Positions 1-8,652 of a stretch of DNA of 64,000 nucleotides are shown one piece after another (the stretch's first letter is position 1; every line of letters starts with the position of its first letter). Made by a program: the position numbers and the translations under genes. The notes under the pieces are model-generated. The model did no database searches. It was not told the origin of the DNA and saw only the letters and a program-made list of their open reading frames with translations. The DNA is from Streptomyces sp. ITFR-16 (GTDB lineage Bacteria > Actinomycetota > Actinomycetes > Streptomycetales > Streptomycetaceae), in assembly GCF_031844705.1 (NCBI RefSeq), contig NZ_CP134609.1, positions 2,232,001 through 2,296,000 on the forward strand, written 5' to 3'.

Positions 1-75
1 GGCCGGATGTCCGAGGTCCTCGCCGCCCGCGAGCGCTACGACGCGGCGCATCCGGCCCCTGCGGAGACCAGCTAG
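1..75 (+). CDS. C-terminal end of an unidentified gene (partial)
   Basis: An open frame enters from the left edge and stops at TAG (73-75). The visible 24 residues end in a hydrophilic Ala/Pro/Glu tail (AHPAPAETS). It converges on mutM, the two stop regions overlapping by 3 bp, which is common between Streptomyces genes. Nothing in so short a stretch identifies the product, and it could be a chance frame. Confidence 0.4.
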   Translation, partial: GRMSEVLAARERYDAAHPAPAETS

Positions 76-926
76 GGCCTGGGCGGCCGCTGGCAGCGCG
101 GGCAGAAGTAGCTGGACCGGTTCATCCAGGGGCGCCGCCGCATCGGGGTGCCGCAGCGGTGGCAGGGCTCGTCCTCGCGCCCGTAGGCGTCCAGCGACCG
201 GTCGAAGTAGCCCGACTCCCCGTTGACGTTCACATAGAGGCTGTCGAAGCTCGTGCCGCCCTGCGCCAGCGCCGCGTTCATCACCGCGCGGACATGGCCC
301 AGCAGCTCGGCGGACTTGGGGCGGGTCAGGGTCGCGGTCGGCCGGTCGTAGTGCAGCCGGGCGCGCCAGAGCGCCTCGTCCGCGTAGATGTTGCCGACGC
401 CACTGATCAGCGACTGGTCGAGCAGGGCGCGCTTGACCGTCGTACGGCGCAGGCGCAGCGCGGTGTGGAACGCGGCGTCGTCGAAGGCCGGGTCCAGCGG
501 GTCGCGGGCGATGTGCGCGATGACGTCGGGCAGCCCGTCGGGGGTGTTCTCGTGCAGGGAGAGCCCGCCGAAGGTGCGCTGGTCGACGAAGCGCAGCTCG
601 GTGCCGACGGAGTCGTCGAAGCGGATCCTGATCCGCAGATGCTTCTCGTCCGCCGCGCCCTCGGGCTGTACGAGCAGCTGACCGCTCATACCGAGATGGC
701 CGAGCATCGAGCCGGCCGCCTCGTCGAGCGGCACCCACAGATACTTGCCGCGGCGCATCGCCGTCCCGAACCGGGCGCCTGCGAGCCGGGCCGAGAAGTC
801 CTTGCCGCCCGCGAGATGGCGGCGCACGGCCCTCGGGTGCAGGACCTCGGCCTCGCCGACCGTACGGCCGGCGACCCAGCGCTCGAGACCGCGCCGGACG
901 ACTTCGACCTCGGGCAGTTCGGGCAC
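72..926 (-). CDS. mutM: Formamidopyrimidine-DNA glycosylase (Fpg/MutM)
   Basis: A bifunctional DNA glycosylase/AP lyase that removes 8-oxoguanine and ring-opened purines. The 284-residue protein starts MPELPEVE, exposing the catalytic N-terminal proline and Glu after Met removal. The conserved lysine lies in RRGKYLW, the helix-two-turn-helix region carries [12 protein letters not shown], and the C-terminus has a four-Cys zinc finger (CHRC...CPRC) followed by the conserved QR. The start is GTG with AGGAG about 8 nt upstream. It lies downstream of rnc, separated by a hairpin, so it may have its own promoter as well as read-through. Length and motifs fit the family fully. Confidence 0.97.
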   Translation of the reverse strand: MPELPEVEVVRRGLERWVAGRTVGEAEVLHPRAVRRHLAGGKDFSARLAGARFGTAMRRGKYLWVPLDEAAGSMLGHLGMSGQLLVQPEGAADEKHLRIRIRFDDSVGTELRFVDQRTFGGLSLHENTPDGLPDVIAHIARDPLDPAFDDAAFHTALRLRRTTVKRALLDQSLISGVGNIYADEALWRARLHYDRPTATLTRPKSAELLGHVRAVMNAALAQGGTSFDSLYVNVNGESGYFDRSLDAYGREDEPCHRCGTPMRRRPWMNRSSYFCPRCQRPPRP

Positions 927-972
927 GGTGCGGCTCCTGGATGTGTGGGTACGGCATCGGTGTCAGGGCAGA

Positions 973-1009
973 GAGAACCCCCCGGTGCACAGGGCACCGA
1001 GGGGTTCTC
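973..1009 (-). terminator. Hairpin between rnc and mutM
   Basis: Arms GAGAACCCC and GGGGTTCTC enclose a second stem GGTGC/GCACC. It lies just after the rnc stop and before the mutM ribosome-binding site. There is no long T-tract, as is usual in Streptomyces, so it could be an intrinsic terminator or an RNA-stabilising hairpin. Confidence 0.6.
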
Positions 1010-1014
1010 GGGGT

Positions 1015-1839
1015 TCAGGCCGGAGCGACGTCCGTGGACGACGACGGGTCGGCAGGGGTGTCGGCGGCCCCTCCGTCGGCGGCGGCCTTGGCCGCTGCCT
1101 CCCGCGCCTCCGCGGCGGCGCTGATCTCGCGCCAGGCGGACTCGGCCGCCTGCTGCTCCGCTTCCTTCTTGCTACGGCCGGTGCCGGTGCCGTACGAGAC
1201 ACCACCGACGCGAGCAGCAGCAGTAAAGGTCTTCTCGTGGTCCGGGCCGGTCTCCGTGACGAGGTACTCGGGGACTCCGAGGCTCTCGCTCGCGGTGAGC
1301 TCCTGGAGGCTGGTCTTCCAGTCCAGGCCGGCACCGAGGTTCGAGGACCGGTCGATCAGCGGGTCGAAGAGCCGGTGAACCAGCTCCGATGCCGCGTCGA
1401 GGCCCTGATCGAGATAGACCGCACCGATCACCGCTTCAAGGGTGTCGGCGAGGATGGACGCCTTGTCCCGGCCACCCGTGCCCTCTTCACCGCGGCCGAG
1501 CCGGATGAAGGAGCCGAGTTCGAGGCCGCGGCCCACTTCCGCAAGCGCACGCGAGTTGACCACCGCGGCCCGCAATTTGGCCAGCTGGCCTTCAGGCAGG
1601 TCGGGGTGGGTGCGGTACAGCGTGTCCGTGACCACCAGGCCGAGCACCGAATCCCCGAGGAATTCGAGCCGCTCGTTGGTGGGCAGACCGCCGTTCTCGT
1701 ACGCGTACGAACGATGGGTCAGCGCACGCACCAGAAGGGCGGACTCGAGGTGATACCCGAGCCGCCCTTCCAGAAGCGTGTGGGACGAGGCTGTGTTGAC
1801 GTTGTCTGCCTGCTTCTTGGCGTGGGACAACTCAGACAT
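1015..1839 (-). CDS. rnc: Ribonuclease III
   Basis: A double-strand-specific endoribonuclease for rRNA and mRNA processing; the S. coelicolor orthologue is AbsB, a global antibiotic regulator (established knowledge). The RNase III signature [11 protein letters not shown] carries the catalytic acidic residues, and a second acidic helix ([15 protein letters not shown]) follows. A double-stranded RNA-binding domain (DWKTSLQEL to [10 protein letters not shown]) ends the fold, and a low-complexity Ala/Asp tail of about 35 residues follows. The ATG at 1839 is chosen because GAGAGG lies 5 nt upstream; a GTG 12 nt further upstream is possible. It follows rpmF closely in the yceD-rpmF-rnc arrangement. 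Confidence 0.97.
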   Translation of the reverse strand: MSELSHAKKQADNVNTASSHTLLEGRLGYHLESALLVRALTHRSYAYENGGLPTNERLEFLGDSVLGLVVTDTLYRTHPDLPEGQLAKLRAAVVNSRALAEVGRGLELGSFIRLGRGEEGTGGRDKASILADTLEAVIGAVYLDQGLDAASELVHRLFDPLIDRSSNLGAGLDWKTSLQELTASESLGVPEYLVTETGPDHEKTFTAAARVGGVSYGTGTGRSKKEAEQQAAESAWREISAAAEAREAAAKAAADGGAADTPADPSSSTDVAPA

Positions 1840-1858
1840 CGGGCCTCTCACCAGCCGC

Positions 1859-2032
1859 TCAGACCTCGAGGACCTGGCGCTTGTTGTACGTGCCGCAGCT
1901 GGGGCACGCGATGTGCTGCAGCTTCGGCTCCTGGCAACGCTCGCACGAAACCAGGGTGGGGACCGCAGCCTTCCACTGCGACCGGCGGTGGCGCGTGTTG
2001 CTGCGCGACATCTTCCGCTTCGGAACAGCCAC
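1859..2032 (-). CDS. rpmF: 50S ribosomal protein L32
   Basis: A 57-residue ribosomal protein starting at GTG with [17 protein letters not shown], the canonical L32 N-terminus. Two CxxC pairs (Cys30/33 and Cys43/46) form a zinc ribbon, so this is the zinc-containing (C+) form; actinomycetes often also carry a zinc-free copy elsewhere under Zur control. AGGAGAA lies about 8 nt before the start. The upstream DUF177 gene ends 2 bp before it, so the two are surely co-transcribed. Confidence 0.97.
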   Translation of the reverse strand: MAVPKRKMSRSNTRHRRSQWKAAVPTLVSCERCQEPKLQHIACPSCGTYNKRQVLEV

Positions 2033-2034
2033 GG

Positions 2035-2700
2035 CTACTTCTCCTGCTTCTCGTCGACGCCAGGTTCGGCGCCGCCCATGTTGTCCTTCTCGCCGTCCTG
2101 AACGGTCTCGGCGAGTCCTTGCAGTGCCGCCCAACGGATGTCGACGGCATCGTGGTGGTGGCCGGGATTCTCGTCCAGCCTGATTCCGCATTCGGAACAC
2201 AGACCGGCACAGGTCTCCTTGCACACCGGCTGCATCGGCAGTGCGAGCACCACCGCATCACGCAGCACTGACTCGAGGTCGAACAAGCCGTCCTCGAGGA
2301 AGAACCTGTCCTCGTCGTCCTCGGCGTCGTCGACCGGGTCCGCGGTCCTGCTGCGGTTCCGGTCATCGGCGTCAGGGTACGAGAACATTTCCTGGAAGTC
2401 CGCCTCGACCTCAAGGCTCAGCGGCTCCAGACACCTTACGCACTCCCCCTCGGCGGTCGCACGGGCGGTGCCTGTGACAAGCACACCTTCCATGACCGAT
2501 TCGAGGCGGACGTCCAGCTCCACGGGTGCGCCTTCCGGCACACCGATGACCCCGTCGATACCGAGATCCTTGGGAGCGTCCACCGAGCGGGTCAGCCGCT
2601 TGAGGGCACCAGGACGCCGACCCAGCTCGTGCGTATCGAACACGAGGGGGTTGCGGTGGTCGAGGCTGCCGTTCAGGGCTTTTCCTGCTTTCGAAATCAT
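2035..2700 (-). CDS. DUF177 (YceD) family protein
   Basis: A member of the YceD/DUF177 family, almost always encoded immediately upstream of rpmF; family members are linked to 23S rRNA or ribosome metabolism, but the molecular role here is not defined. The sequence has [19 protein letters not shown] at the N-terminus, a CVRCLEPL motif in the middle, a Glu/Asp-rich loop, and a C-terminal cysteine cluster ([13 protein letters not shown]) that could bind metal. The start is uncertain: ATG at 2700 has no clear ribosome-binding site, ATG at 2706 is alternative, and CTG at 2676 is preceded by AGGA at better spacing. Confidence 0.88.
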   Translation of the reverse strand: MISKAGKALNGSLDHRNPLVFDTHELGRRPGALKRLTRSVDAPKDLGIDGVIGVPEGAPVELDVRLESVMEGVLVTGTARATAEGECVRCLEPLSLEVEADFQEMFSYPDADDRNRSRTADPVDDAEDDEDRFFLEDGLFDLESVLRDAVVLALPMQPVCKETCAGLCSECGIRLDENPGHHHDAVDIRWAALQGLAETVQDGEKDNMGGAEPGVDEKQEK

Positions 2701-2868
2701 GCGCATCACGCGTGGTGGGGTGGGGCCGACCGGTTCGGAGCCGAAGCGGGCAGCCGGAATCGCGGACATACGCGCGACCGAAGAACCAGGATACTGGACA
2801 CACCGCCCAGCTCCCAATCCGGCCCGGAACGGACCCCCGGGGGCCCGCCCCCGCCGCCCCGGAGCGGG

Positions 2869-3969
2869 TCAGCGCTCCTGTTCGTACCGGCGGAGCTGGT
2901 CCAGGTCGATCATGCTCGTGTCGAACAGGCTGGTCTCGTCCAGGGCGCTCTCGCCGTGCTGCGGGAGCGGCTGCTGCGGGGCCTGCGGCTGCTGCTGCCA
3001 GGCGTCGTAGCCCTGGGCCGGCATCTGCGCCTGGCCGTGTCCCTGGACCTGGACCTGGCCCTGGTCGTAGCCCTGCTGCTGGTAGGCCGCGTACGGGTCG
3101 GGCTGCTGCTGGTAGCCGTAGACGTCCTGGTGCGGCTGGTCCTGGTAGGCGTACGTCTGCGCGTACTGCGGTTCGCTCTGCGCGGGGTAGGGGGACTCCG
3201 TCTGCTGCTGGGGCATCTGGAGCGGTTCCGGAGTGGCGATCTCGGCCAGACCGGCCCAGTGGTCCTCGTCGCTGGTGTGCCCCTGGCTGCCCGCCGCGTC
3301 CTGGGCCGCGATGTGCGCGCCGAGCTCATCGGTGGCGACCCGGCCGTGCAGCTTCTGCCGGCCCCGGCCGACGGCCTCCAGGGTCTTGGCGAGCACCGCC
3401 TCGAAGGCGCCGAGCTTGGTGTCCACGTACTCGTCGGCCCGGCGCTGGAGCGTGGCGGGGTCGGCGCTGCGCTCGGGGGCCTCGGCGAAGTCCGGGTCCT
3501 CGTAGCCCTGCTCGTCGTAGCCCTGGCCACGGCCGAGGAGCTTCTCGCGGCCCCGGTCGACGGAGCCGATGGTCTTGGTGAGGACGACCTCGAAGTTGGC
3601 GAGCTTGCTGTCGACGTACTCGTCGGCCTCGGCGCGGATCTCGTCGGCCTCCTTGCGGGCCTCCCCGAGGATCCGGTCGGCCTCGGCCTGGGAGCGCCGG
3701 GCGATCTCGGTGTCGGAGATCAGCGAGCCGCGCTCGGCGTGGGCGGTCTCGATGATCCGCCCGGCCTCCTGGCGGGCCTGTTCGACCAGCTGCTCGTGGC
3801 CGCCGATGAGCTCGGCGGCCTGGGCGAGCGAGCCGGGCAGGGCCTCGCGCACCTCTTCGAGCATCGAGAGCAGTTCGGCGCGGTTGACCACGCAGGATGC
3901 CGACATGGGCATGGACCGGGCGTTCCCGACCGCTTCGACGATCTCGTCGAGCTTCTTCTGCACGTCCAC
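2869..3969 (-). CDS. Coiled-coil protein with duplicated helical motif and Gln-rich tail
   Basis: A 366-residue cytoplasmic protein of the Streptomyces group variously labelled DivIVA-like or ATP synthase b-like. Residues 1-115 are heptad-rich helix (MDVQKKLDEIVEAVG, then EEVREAL and QARQEAGRII). A segment beginning EYVDSKLANFEVVL (about 115-147) is repeated as EYVDTKLGAFEAVL (about 178-210), each ending in GRxxKLxGR. From about 235 onward the chain is low-complexity and rich in Gln, Tyr and Pro. No membrane segment is visible, so a true F-ATPase b subunit is unlikely. It sits between coaD and DUF177-rpmF on the same strand. The GTG start has only a weak ribosome-binding site. Confidence 0.82.
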   Translation of the reverse strand: MDVQKKLDEIVEAVGNARSMPMSASCVVNRAELLSMLEEVREALPGSLAQAAELIGGHEQLVEQARQEAGRIIETAHAERGSLISDTEIARRSQAEADRILGEARKEADEIRAEADEYVDSKLANFEVVLTKTIGSVDRGREKLLGRGQGYDEQGYEDPDFAEAPERSADPATLQRRADEYVDTKLGAFEAVLAKTLEAVGRGRQKLHGRVATDELGAHIAAQDAAGSQGHTSDEDHWAGLAEIATPEPLQMPQQQTESPYPAQSEPQYAQTYAYQDQPHQDVYGYQQQPDPYAAYQQQGYDQGQVQVQGHGQAQMPAQGYDAWQQQPQAPQQPLPQHGESALDETSLFDTSMIDLDQLRRYEQER

Positions 3970-4067
3970 CGTGTGCTCGCCACTCTCTACTGCCGATTGG
4001 AGACGGACGGGACGACTGTACGGCCAGTCGGCGCCCGCCCGACACCTGGTGACGGACTGTCAGTGCC

Positions 4068-4577
4068 TCACTGCTGAGCGAGGCGTTCCGTCAGGGCCTC
4101 GTGGACCACTGGCGGCAGCAGGTGCGAGACGTCGCCACCCCAGGTCGCCACCTCCTTGACCAGGGAGGACGACAGGAAACTGTAGGTCGGGTTGGTCGGC
4201 ACGAAGAGCGTTTCGACGCCGGAGAGCCCGTTGTTCATCTGGGCCATCTGGAGCTCGTAGTCGAAGTCGCTGACGGCCCGCAGGCCCTTCACGATCGCCG
4301 GGATGTCGCGCTGCTTGCAGAAGTCGACCAGGAGGCCGTGGAACGACTCGACCTGGACGTTGCCGAAGTCCGCGGTGACCTGGCGGATCAGCTCGATCCG
4401 CTCGTCGACCGTGAACAGGCCCTTCTTGGACTGGTTGATCATCACCGCCACATGGACGACGTCGTAGAGCTTGGAGGCTCGGCCGATGATGTCGAGATGT
4501 CCGTTGGTGATGGGGTCGAACGACCCCGGGCAGACGGCGCGGCGCAACTTGATTCCCTCGCTCTCCGGTCCGGTCAT
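4068..4577 (-). CDS. coaD: Phosphopantetheine adenylyltransferase
   Basis: Catalyses the penultimate step of coenzyme A synthesis: 4'-phosphopantetheine plus ATP to dephospho-CoA. The nucleotidyltransferase signature is clear ([16 protein letters not shown], with the T/HxGH motif), and the C-terminal [20 protein letters not shown] segment is typical. It has 169 residues against about 160 for the family. The ATG overlaps the rsmD stop in an ATGA junction, giving translational coupling; the rsmD-coaD pair is conserved in many bacteria. Confidence 0.97.
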   Translation of the reverse strand: MTGPESEGIKLRRAVCPGSFDPITNGHLDIIGRASKLYDVVHVAVMINQSKKGLFTVDERIELIRQVTADFGNVQVESFHGLLVDFCKQRDIPAIVKGLRAVSDFDYELQMAQMNNGLSGVETLFVPTNPTYSFLSSSLVKEVATWGGDVSHLLPPVVHEALTERLAQQ

Positions 4578-5158
4578 CGTGCGTCTTCGCACGGAGCGGC
4601 GGCGCGACCGTACCAAAGCGTTCCCTCGCCGTAGCGACGGGCCCGCAGTGGCTCGAATCCTTCTGGCCAGCCGAATTCTCCGCCTCTGGTGCTGCGTTCC
4701 ACCGTGACGAGCGCATCGCCCGTGAGCCACCCCTGAGCACGGAGTGTGAGCAGGATCTCGCCAAGATCGTCGTCGGTGACGGCGTAGGGCGGGTCCAGGA
4801 AGACCACGTCGTACGGCTCATCGGGCGCCGGTCCTGTCACGATCTGCTCCGCTTTGCCGGCACGGACCTCGGCGCCGGGCAGGCCCAGGGTGCGGACGTT
4901 GTCCCGGACGGTGCGGACGGCCTTGGCGTCGGCCTCCACGAGCAGGGCGTGGGCCGCTCCCCGGGAGAGCGCTTCGAGGCCGACGGCTCCCGAGCCCGCG
5001 TAGAGATCGGCGATCCGGATGCCGTCGAGGGTGCCGAGGAGCGCCTGCCAGGTGGAGAACAGGCCCTCGCGCGCGCGGTCGGAGGTGGGGCGGGTGCCGG
5101 TGCCGGGCGGGACGGCCAGGCGGCGTCCGCCGGCCGAGCCGGCGATCACGCGGGTCAT
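4574..5158 (-). CDS. rsmD: 16S rRNA (guanine(966)-N(2))-methyltransferase RsmD
   Basis: A SAM-dependent methyltransferase acting on 16S rRNA G966 (E. coli numbering) in the assembled 30S subunit. It starts [14 protein letters not shown], has the SAM-binding motif [17 protein letters not shown], and the catalytic FLDPPY motif typical of N2/N6 methylation. It has 194 residues. In-frame upstream sequence is Pro/Ala-rich and is not part of the family. It lies about 100 bp after recG and overlaps coaD by 4 bp. Confidence 0.96.
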   Translation of the reverse strand: MTRVIAGSAGGRRLAVPPGTGTRPTSDRAREGLFSTWQALLGTLDGIRIADLYAGSGAVGLEALSRGAAHALLVEADAKAVRTVRDNVRTLGLPGAEVRAGKAEQIVTGPAPDEPYDVVFLDPPYAVTDDDLGEILLTLRAQGWLTGDALVTVERSTRGGEFGWPEGFEPLRARRYGEGTLWYGRAAAPCEDAR

Positions 5159-5262
5159 GGGTGTCTGGTCCTCGGGTCGGGGCGGCGCGCAGGGTGCTGC
5201 GGGCGCCGTGCCTCCCACGATATGGCGTCGGGGCGGCCGGGGCGCCCCGGCCGCCCCCGTCC

Positions 5263-8200
5263 TCACCCCTTGTCCAGGTACTCCTCGCGGTCCTTGTCGA
5301 GCAGCGCGTCCAGGGCGGTGCGCAGCTCGGGCAGGTGCGCCAGCTCCGGGTCGGCGGCCACCACGGCGACGGCCTCCTCGCGGGCGGCGGCGATGACCTC
5401 CTCGTCGTCGATGACGCTCAGCACCCGCAGCGAGGAGCGGACGCCGGACTGGGCCTGGCCGAGGACATCGCCCTCGCGGCGCTGCTCGAGGTCGATCCGG
5501 GACAGTTCGAAGCCGTCCAGGGTGGCGGCGACGGCGGAGAGCCGGGCGCGGGCGGGGCTTGCCTCATGGGCCTCGCTGACCAGCAGGCAGAGCCCGGGGG
5601 CCGAGCCCCGGCCGACCCGGCCGCGCAGCTGGTGGAGCTGGGAGACGCCGAAGCGGTCGGCGTCCATGATCACCATCGCGGTGGCGTTGGGGACGTTGAC
5701 CCCGACCTCGATGACGGTGGTGGCGACCAGGACGTCGACCTCGCCGGCGGCGAAGCGGCGCATCACGTCGTCCTTGTCATCGGGGTGCATCCTGCCGTGC
5801 AGCACCTCGACGCGCAGGCCGCTCAGCGGGCCCTCGGTGAGCTGCCCGGCGATCTCCAGGACGGCGAGCGGCGGCCGCTTGTCGCCGTCCTCCTCGGCTG
5901 CCTTCTTGGCCTTCTTCCCGGCGGTCTCGTCCTCGTCGCCGATGCGGGGGCAGACCACGTACGCCTGGTGGCCGCTCTCCACCTCCTCCCGGACCCGCTC
6001 CCAGGCGCGGCTGAGGAAGTGGGGCTTGTCCTTGGCGGGGACGACATGGCTGGCGATCGGCGAACGGCCGGCCGGCAGCTGGTCCAGGACCGAGGTCTCC
6101 AGGTCGCCGAAGACGGTCATGGCGACCGTACGGGGAATGGGGGTGGCGGTCATGACGAGCAGATGCGGCGGCTGCTTGCCCTTGGAGCGCAGGGCGTCGC
6201 GCTGCTCGACCCCGAAGCGGTGCTGTTCGTCGACGACGACCAGGCCCAGATCGTGGAACCGGACCTTGTCCTCGATCAGCGCGTGCGTCCCGATGACGAT
6301 CCCGGCCTCGCCGGTGACCAGGTCGAGCAGCGCCTGCCGACGGCCCGCCGTGCCCATGGAACCGGTGAGCAGGACGACCTTGGTCCCCTGCTCGGACCCA
6401 CCGAGCATGCCGCCCTCGGCCAGCTCCCCCATCATCTCCGTGATCGACCGGTGGTGCTGCTGGGCGAGGACCTCGGTGGGCGCGAGCATGGCGGCCTGGC
6501 CCCCGGCGTCGACGGTGGCGAGCATGGCGCGCAGGGCGACCATCGTGTTGTGCGTGACCGTGAAGTGATCGGTGACGTAGGCACGGCTCGGGTGCGCAAC
6601 ACTGATGCACTGGACCGGCTTGCGACCGACGTACTCGACCGAGCGGATTCCACGCCGGAACGTGTTGTACTTCGGCCGGGTCCGAATGCGAGATGCCTTG
6701 CGAGCAAGCCGAAACGGCACGTACTCGGCGGGCATGGCGATCGACACGCTGAATGCCGCCCGCTTCGGCTGCACCCTGGCACGCCCGCCCAGTGAACGAA
6801 CGAGCCAGGCCACGTCATCGGCCAGCTGTCGTGATGCCGAGCAGAACGAGACACACATCCCCTGAGCGTCCACGGTCCCGTCCGTATCCATGAGCCCCTG
6901 CAGGACAGCGAGTCGATGCTTGATCGACGTGTTCTTGAATACGGGCGGGATGAATTTGTGGTGCGATGCGGAACCCCACAGTTTCAGCGCGCGCAGCACG
7001 CTGATGACCGGGTTCCTCTGTGATCCACCCCTCGGTCCCGTCATCCGGATCGTGTAGTCACACGTAGAGCCGGGCACGGGCACCAGCTCGCAGTCAGGTC
7101 CGAGTGCGGATCGCGCCGCGTTCAGGATCTCGTCGTCGGCCGTGGACAGACGGAGGTTGTGGCGGAATGAGCCGTCCCCGAGCAGCATTCCGAAAACGTA
7201 GGGGTCGAGGGGCGGTTCCGACCCCGATGTGAGATCGACCGGTGCGGCAGGGGGGAGATACCACTTGGGCGACCCGTCGGCCTTGTATGTGTCCATCCTG
7301 ATCTCGCGCGTCGTCATCACCTTGGGCATGTCCCCTCGTGCCCAGGCAGAACTGGTCCCAACGATCCACAAATGCTCGTCATCGGCTTCCACCACGGTGT
7401 CATCGGACAGAACAAGCCGCCAGACATCCCTCTCGCCCTGAGGGAAGACCCCGCCGACCGCGGCTACCTCGCCGGTGGGCACCACTACCTCGTCGCCCCG
7501 TACGACGTTCCCCATGGGCTTGTAGCCCTCGGGGGTCAGAACCAGCGAGTCGAGCGGCTGTGCTTTCCCGGAACCCACCTCGCCCTGGAGCAGCCGGTGC
7601 ATGGGGTGTTCGGTGGCCAGGTCGTCGAAGATCTCCTTGGAGACCTTGAGCTGGCCGTCGGTGAGGGTGAACGGGAGCTCGGCGTCGAAGGCGTCCAGCA
7701 GGCCGTCGGGGGCCGGCCGGCGGGCGACGGCCGGGAGCTGGGTGTCGGCGTACCTGCGGCGGGCCAGGGCGACCTGGAGGACGAAGGCCTCGTCCCACTT
7801 CAGCCGGTCCCTGGCCGCCGCGACGTCGGCCTTGGTCTGCGGGCGGTGGATCTTGAGCAGGGCCTCGGGCAGCGAGGTGAAGCCGCGGCCCTCGCGCAGG
7901 GCGGCCGGCAGCGGGTCCACGGCCTCCTGGGCGCTCGGCAGCACGGCGTCGACCGCCTTGGCGATCCGCCAGGAGTCGAGCTGCTTGCAGGCCGGGTAGA
8001 TCGGCAGCAGCCGGCCCGCGAAGGCGTCCACGGCCTCGGCCGCCTCGTCGCCGGCCTCGGCGTCCAGGAGCTGGTAGGTGGGGTGGGCCAGCTGCATCTT
8101 GCGGTTGAAGACGGAGACCTTGCCGGCGAACATGGCGCGGCGGCCCGGCAGGAGTTCCTTGTGCGGCTTGTGGACGCCGTGCCCGAAGAAGACCAGCTGG

Positions 8201-8481
8201 AGCCGGCCGTGGCCATCGGTGAGGGTCACTTCGAGGCGCTTGCCCCGGCCGTTGTTGAACATCATCACGCGGGCGTCAGCGACCTGGGCGACGACGGTCA
8301 CGTGCTCGTCGAGCGGGAGGTCGCTGAGCGCCGTGAGCCGGCCGCGCTCCTCGTACCGCCTCGGGTAGTGATGCAGCAGATCACCGACCGTGTGCAGGTC
8401 GAGGTGCTCGGCCATCACCTTCGCGGTGGCGCCACCGAGCAGCTTCTTGAGGGGTTCGTCGAACGCAGACACGCGATCCAT
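5263..8481 (-). CDS. recG: ATP-dependent DNA helicase RecG precursor, interrupted by an intein
   Basis: RecG remodels stalled replication forks and Holliday junctions. The 1,072-residue precursor has the N-terminal wedge/OB region (VTVVAQVADARVM, then LQLVFFGHGV), the helicase start FTLTDGQLKVSKEI, and the DEQH box in VVVDEQHRFG. The Walker A motif reads GEVGSGK and then breaks; 339 residues later the chain resumes with TMVALRAML. Removing residues 307-645 restores GSGKT and leaves 733 residues, the normal RecG size. No frameshift or stop interrupts the frame, so the gene looks functional, but the ATPase site exists only after protein splicing. ATG at 8481 is chosen by similarity of MDRVSAFDEPLKKLLGG to actinobacterial RecG; its ribosome-binding site is weak. 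Confidence 0.96.
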   Translation of the reverse strand: MDRVSAFDEPLKKLLGGATAKVMAEHLDLHTVGDLLHHYPRRYEERGRLTALSDLPLDEHVTVVAQVADARVMMFNNGRGKRLEVTLTDGHGRLQLVFFGHGVHKPHKELLPGRRAMFAGKVSVFNRKMQLAHPTYQLLDAEAGDEAAEAVDAFAGRLLPIYPACKQLDSWRIAKAVDAVLPSAQEAVDPLPAALREGRGFTSLPEALLKIHRPQTKADVAAARDRLKWDEAFVLQVALARRRYADTQLPAVARRPAPDGLLDAFDAELPFTLTDGQLKVSKEIFDDLATEHPMHRLLQGEVGSGKAQPLDSLVLTPEGYKPMGNVVRGDEVVVPTGEVAAVGGVFPQGERDVWRLVLSDDTVVEADDEHLWIVGTSSAWARGDMPKVMTTREIRMDTYKADGSPKWYLPPAAPVDLTSGSEPPLDPYVFGMLLGDGSFRHNLRLSTADDEILNAARSALGPDCELVPVPGSTCDYTIRMTGPRGGSQRNPVISVLRALKLWGSASHHKFIPPVFKNTSIKHRLAVLQGLMDTDGTVDAQGMCVSFCSASRQLADDVAWLVRSLGGRARVQPKRAAFSVSIAMPAEYVPFRLARKASRIRTRPKYNTFRRGIRSVEYVGRKPVQCISVAHPSRAYVTDHFTVTHNTMVALRAMLATVDAGGQAAMLAPTEVLAQQHHRSITEMMGELAEGGMLGGSEQGTKVVLLTGSMGTAGRRQALLDLVTGEAGIVIGTHALIEDKVRFHDLGLVVVDEQHRFGVEQRDALRSKGKQPPHLLVMTATPIPRTVAMTVFGDLETSVLDQLPAGRSPIASHVVPAKDKPHFLSRAWERVREEVESGHQAYVVCPRIGDEDETAGKKAKKAAEEDGDKRPPLAVLEIAGQLTEGPLSGLRVEVLHGRMHPDDKDDVMRRFAAGEVDVLVATTVIEVGVNVPNATAMVIMDADRFGVSQLHQLRGRVGRGSAPGLCLLVSEAHEASPARARLSAVAATLDGFELSRIDLEQRREGDVLGQAQSGVRSSLRVLSVIDDEEVIAAAREEAVAVVAADPELAHLPELRTALDALLDKDREEYLDKG
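6547..7563 (-). mobile_element. Class 3 intein with LAGLIDADG homing endonuclease in RecG Walker A
   Basis: A 339-residue in-frame insertion between the Lys and Thr of Walker A GSGKT. Its first residue is Ala, so the usual Cys/Ser1 acyl shift is impossible. It has the class 3 signature: Trp66 in a variant block B (DEHLWIVG), Cys319 in block F (VQCISVAHP), Thr337 before the terminal His338-Asn339, and Thr as the first C-extein residue. This combination (non-nucleophilic residue 1, WCT triplet, Thr/Ser +1) defines class 3 inteins as established with the mycobacteriophage Bethlehem DnaB intein. Two dodecapeptide endonuclease motifs are present, LLGDGS (127-132, Asp130) and LMDTDGTV (224-231, Asp228), both with acidic catalytic residues. 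The DNA is visibly less GC-rich than flanking recG, with codons such as AAT and TTG, suggesting acquisition. Confidence 0.93.
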
Positions 8482-8652
8482 TGCACACCACACCACTGAC
8501 AGTTGTCCGGCGGGCGCCACCGGGCCCCGGAAACTCCTGGTCAGAATCGTGCCGCGACCCTAGGATCGGCTCCTCCGCCTCTCGTTCGCGATCGCCTCCC
8601 GAGGGATCGCCCGACCCGCGCTGTCGCAAGTCCCCCCACCGGCGCTGCGACG

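Noticed and set aside
6547..7563. KlbA-type (class 2, Ala1) intein
   Set aside because: KlbA inteins use a Cys at +1; here +1 is Thr and the block F Cys plus block B Trp are present, which fits class 3.
5263..8481. recG as a pseudogene disrupted by an insertion
   Set aside because: The insertion is in frame, ends in His-Asn before Thr and carries intein blocks, so the product is a splicing precursor.
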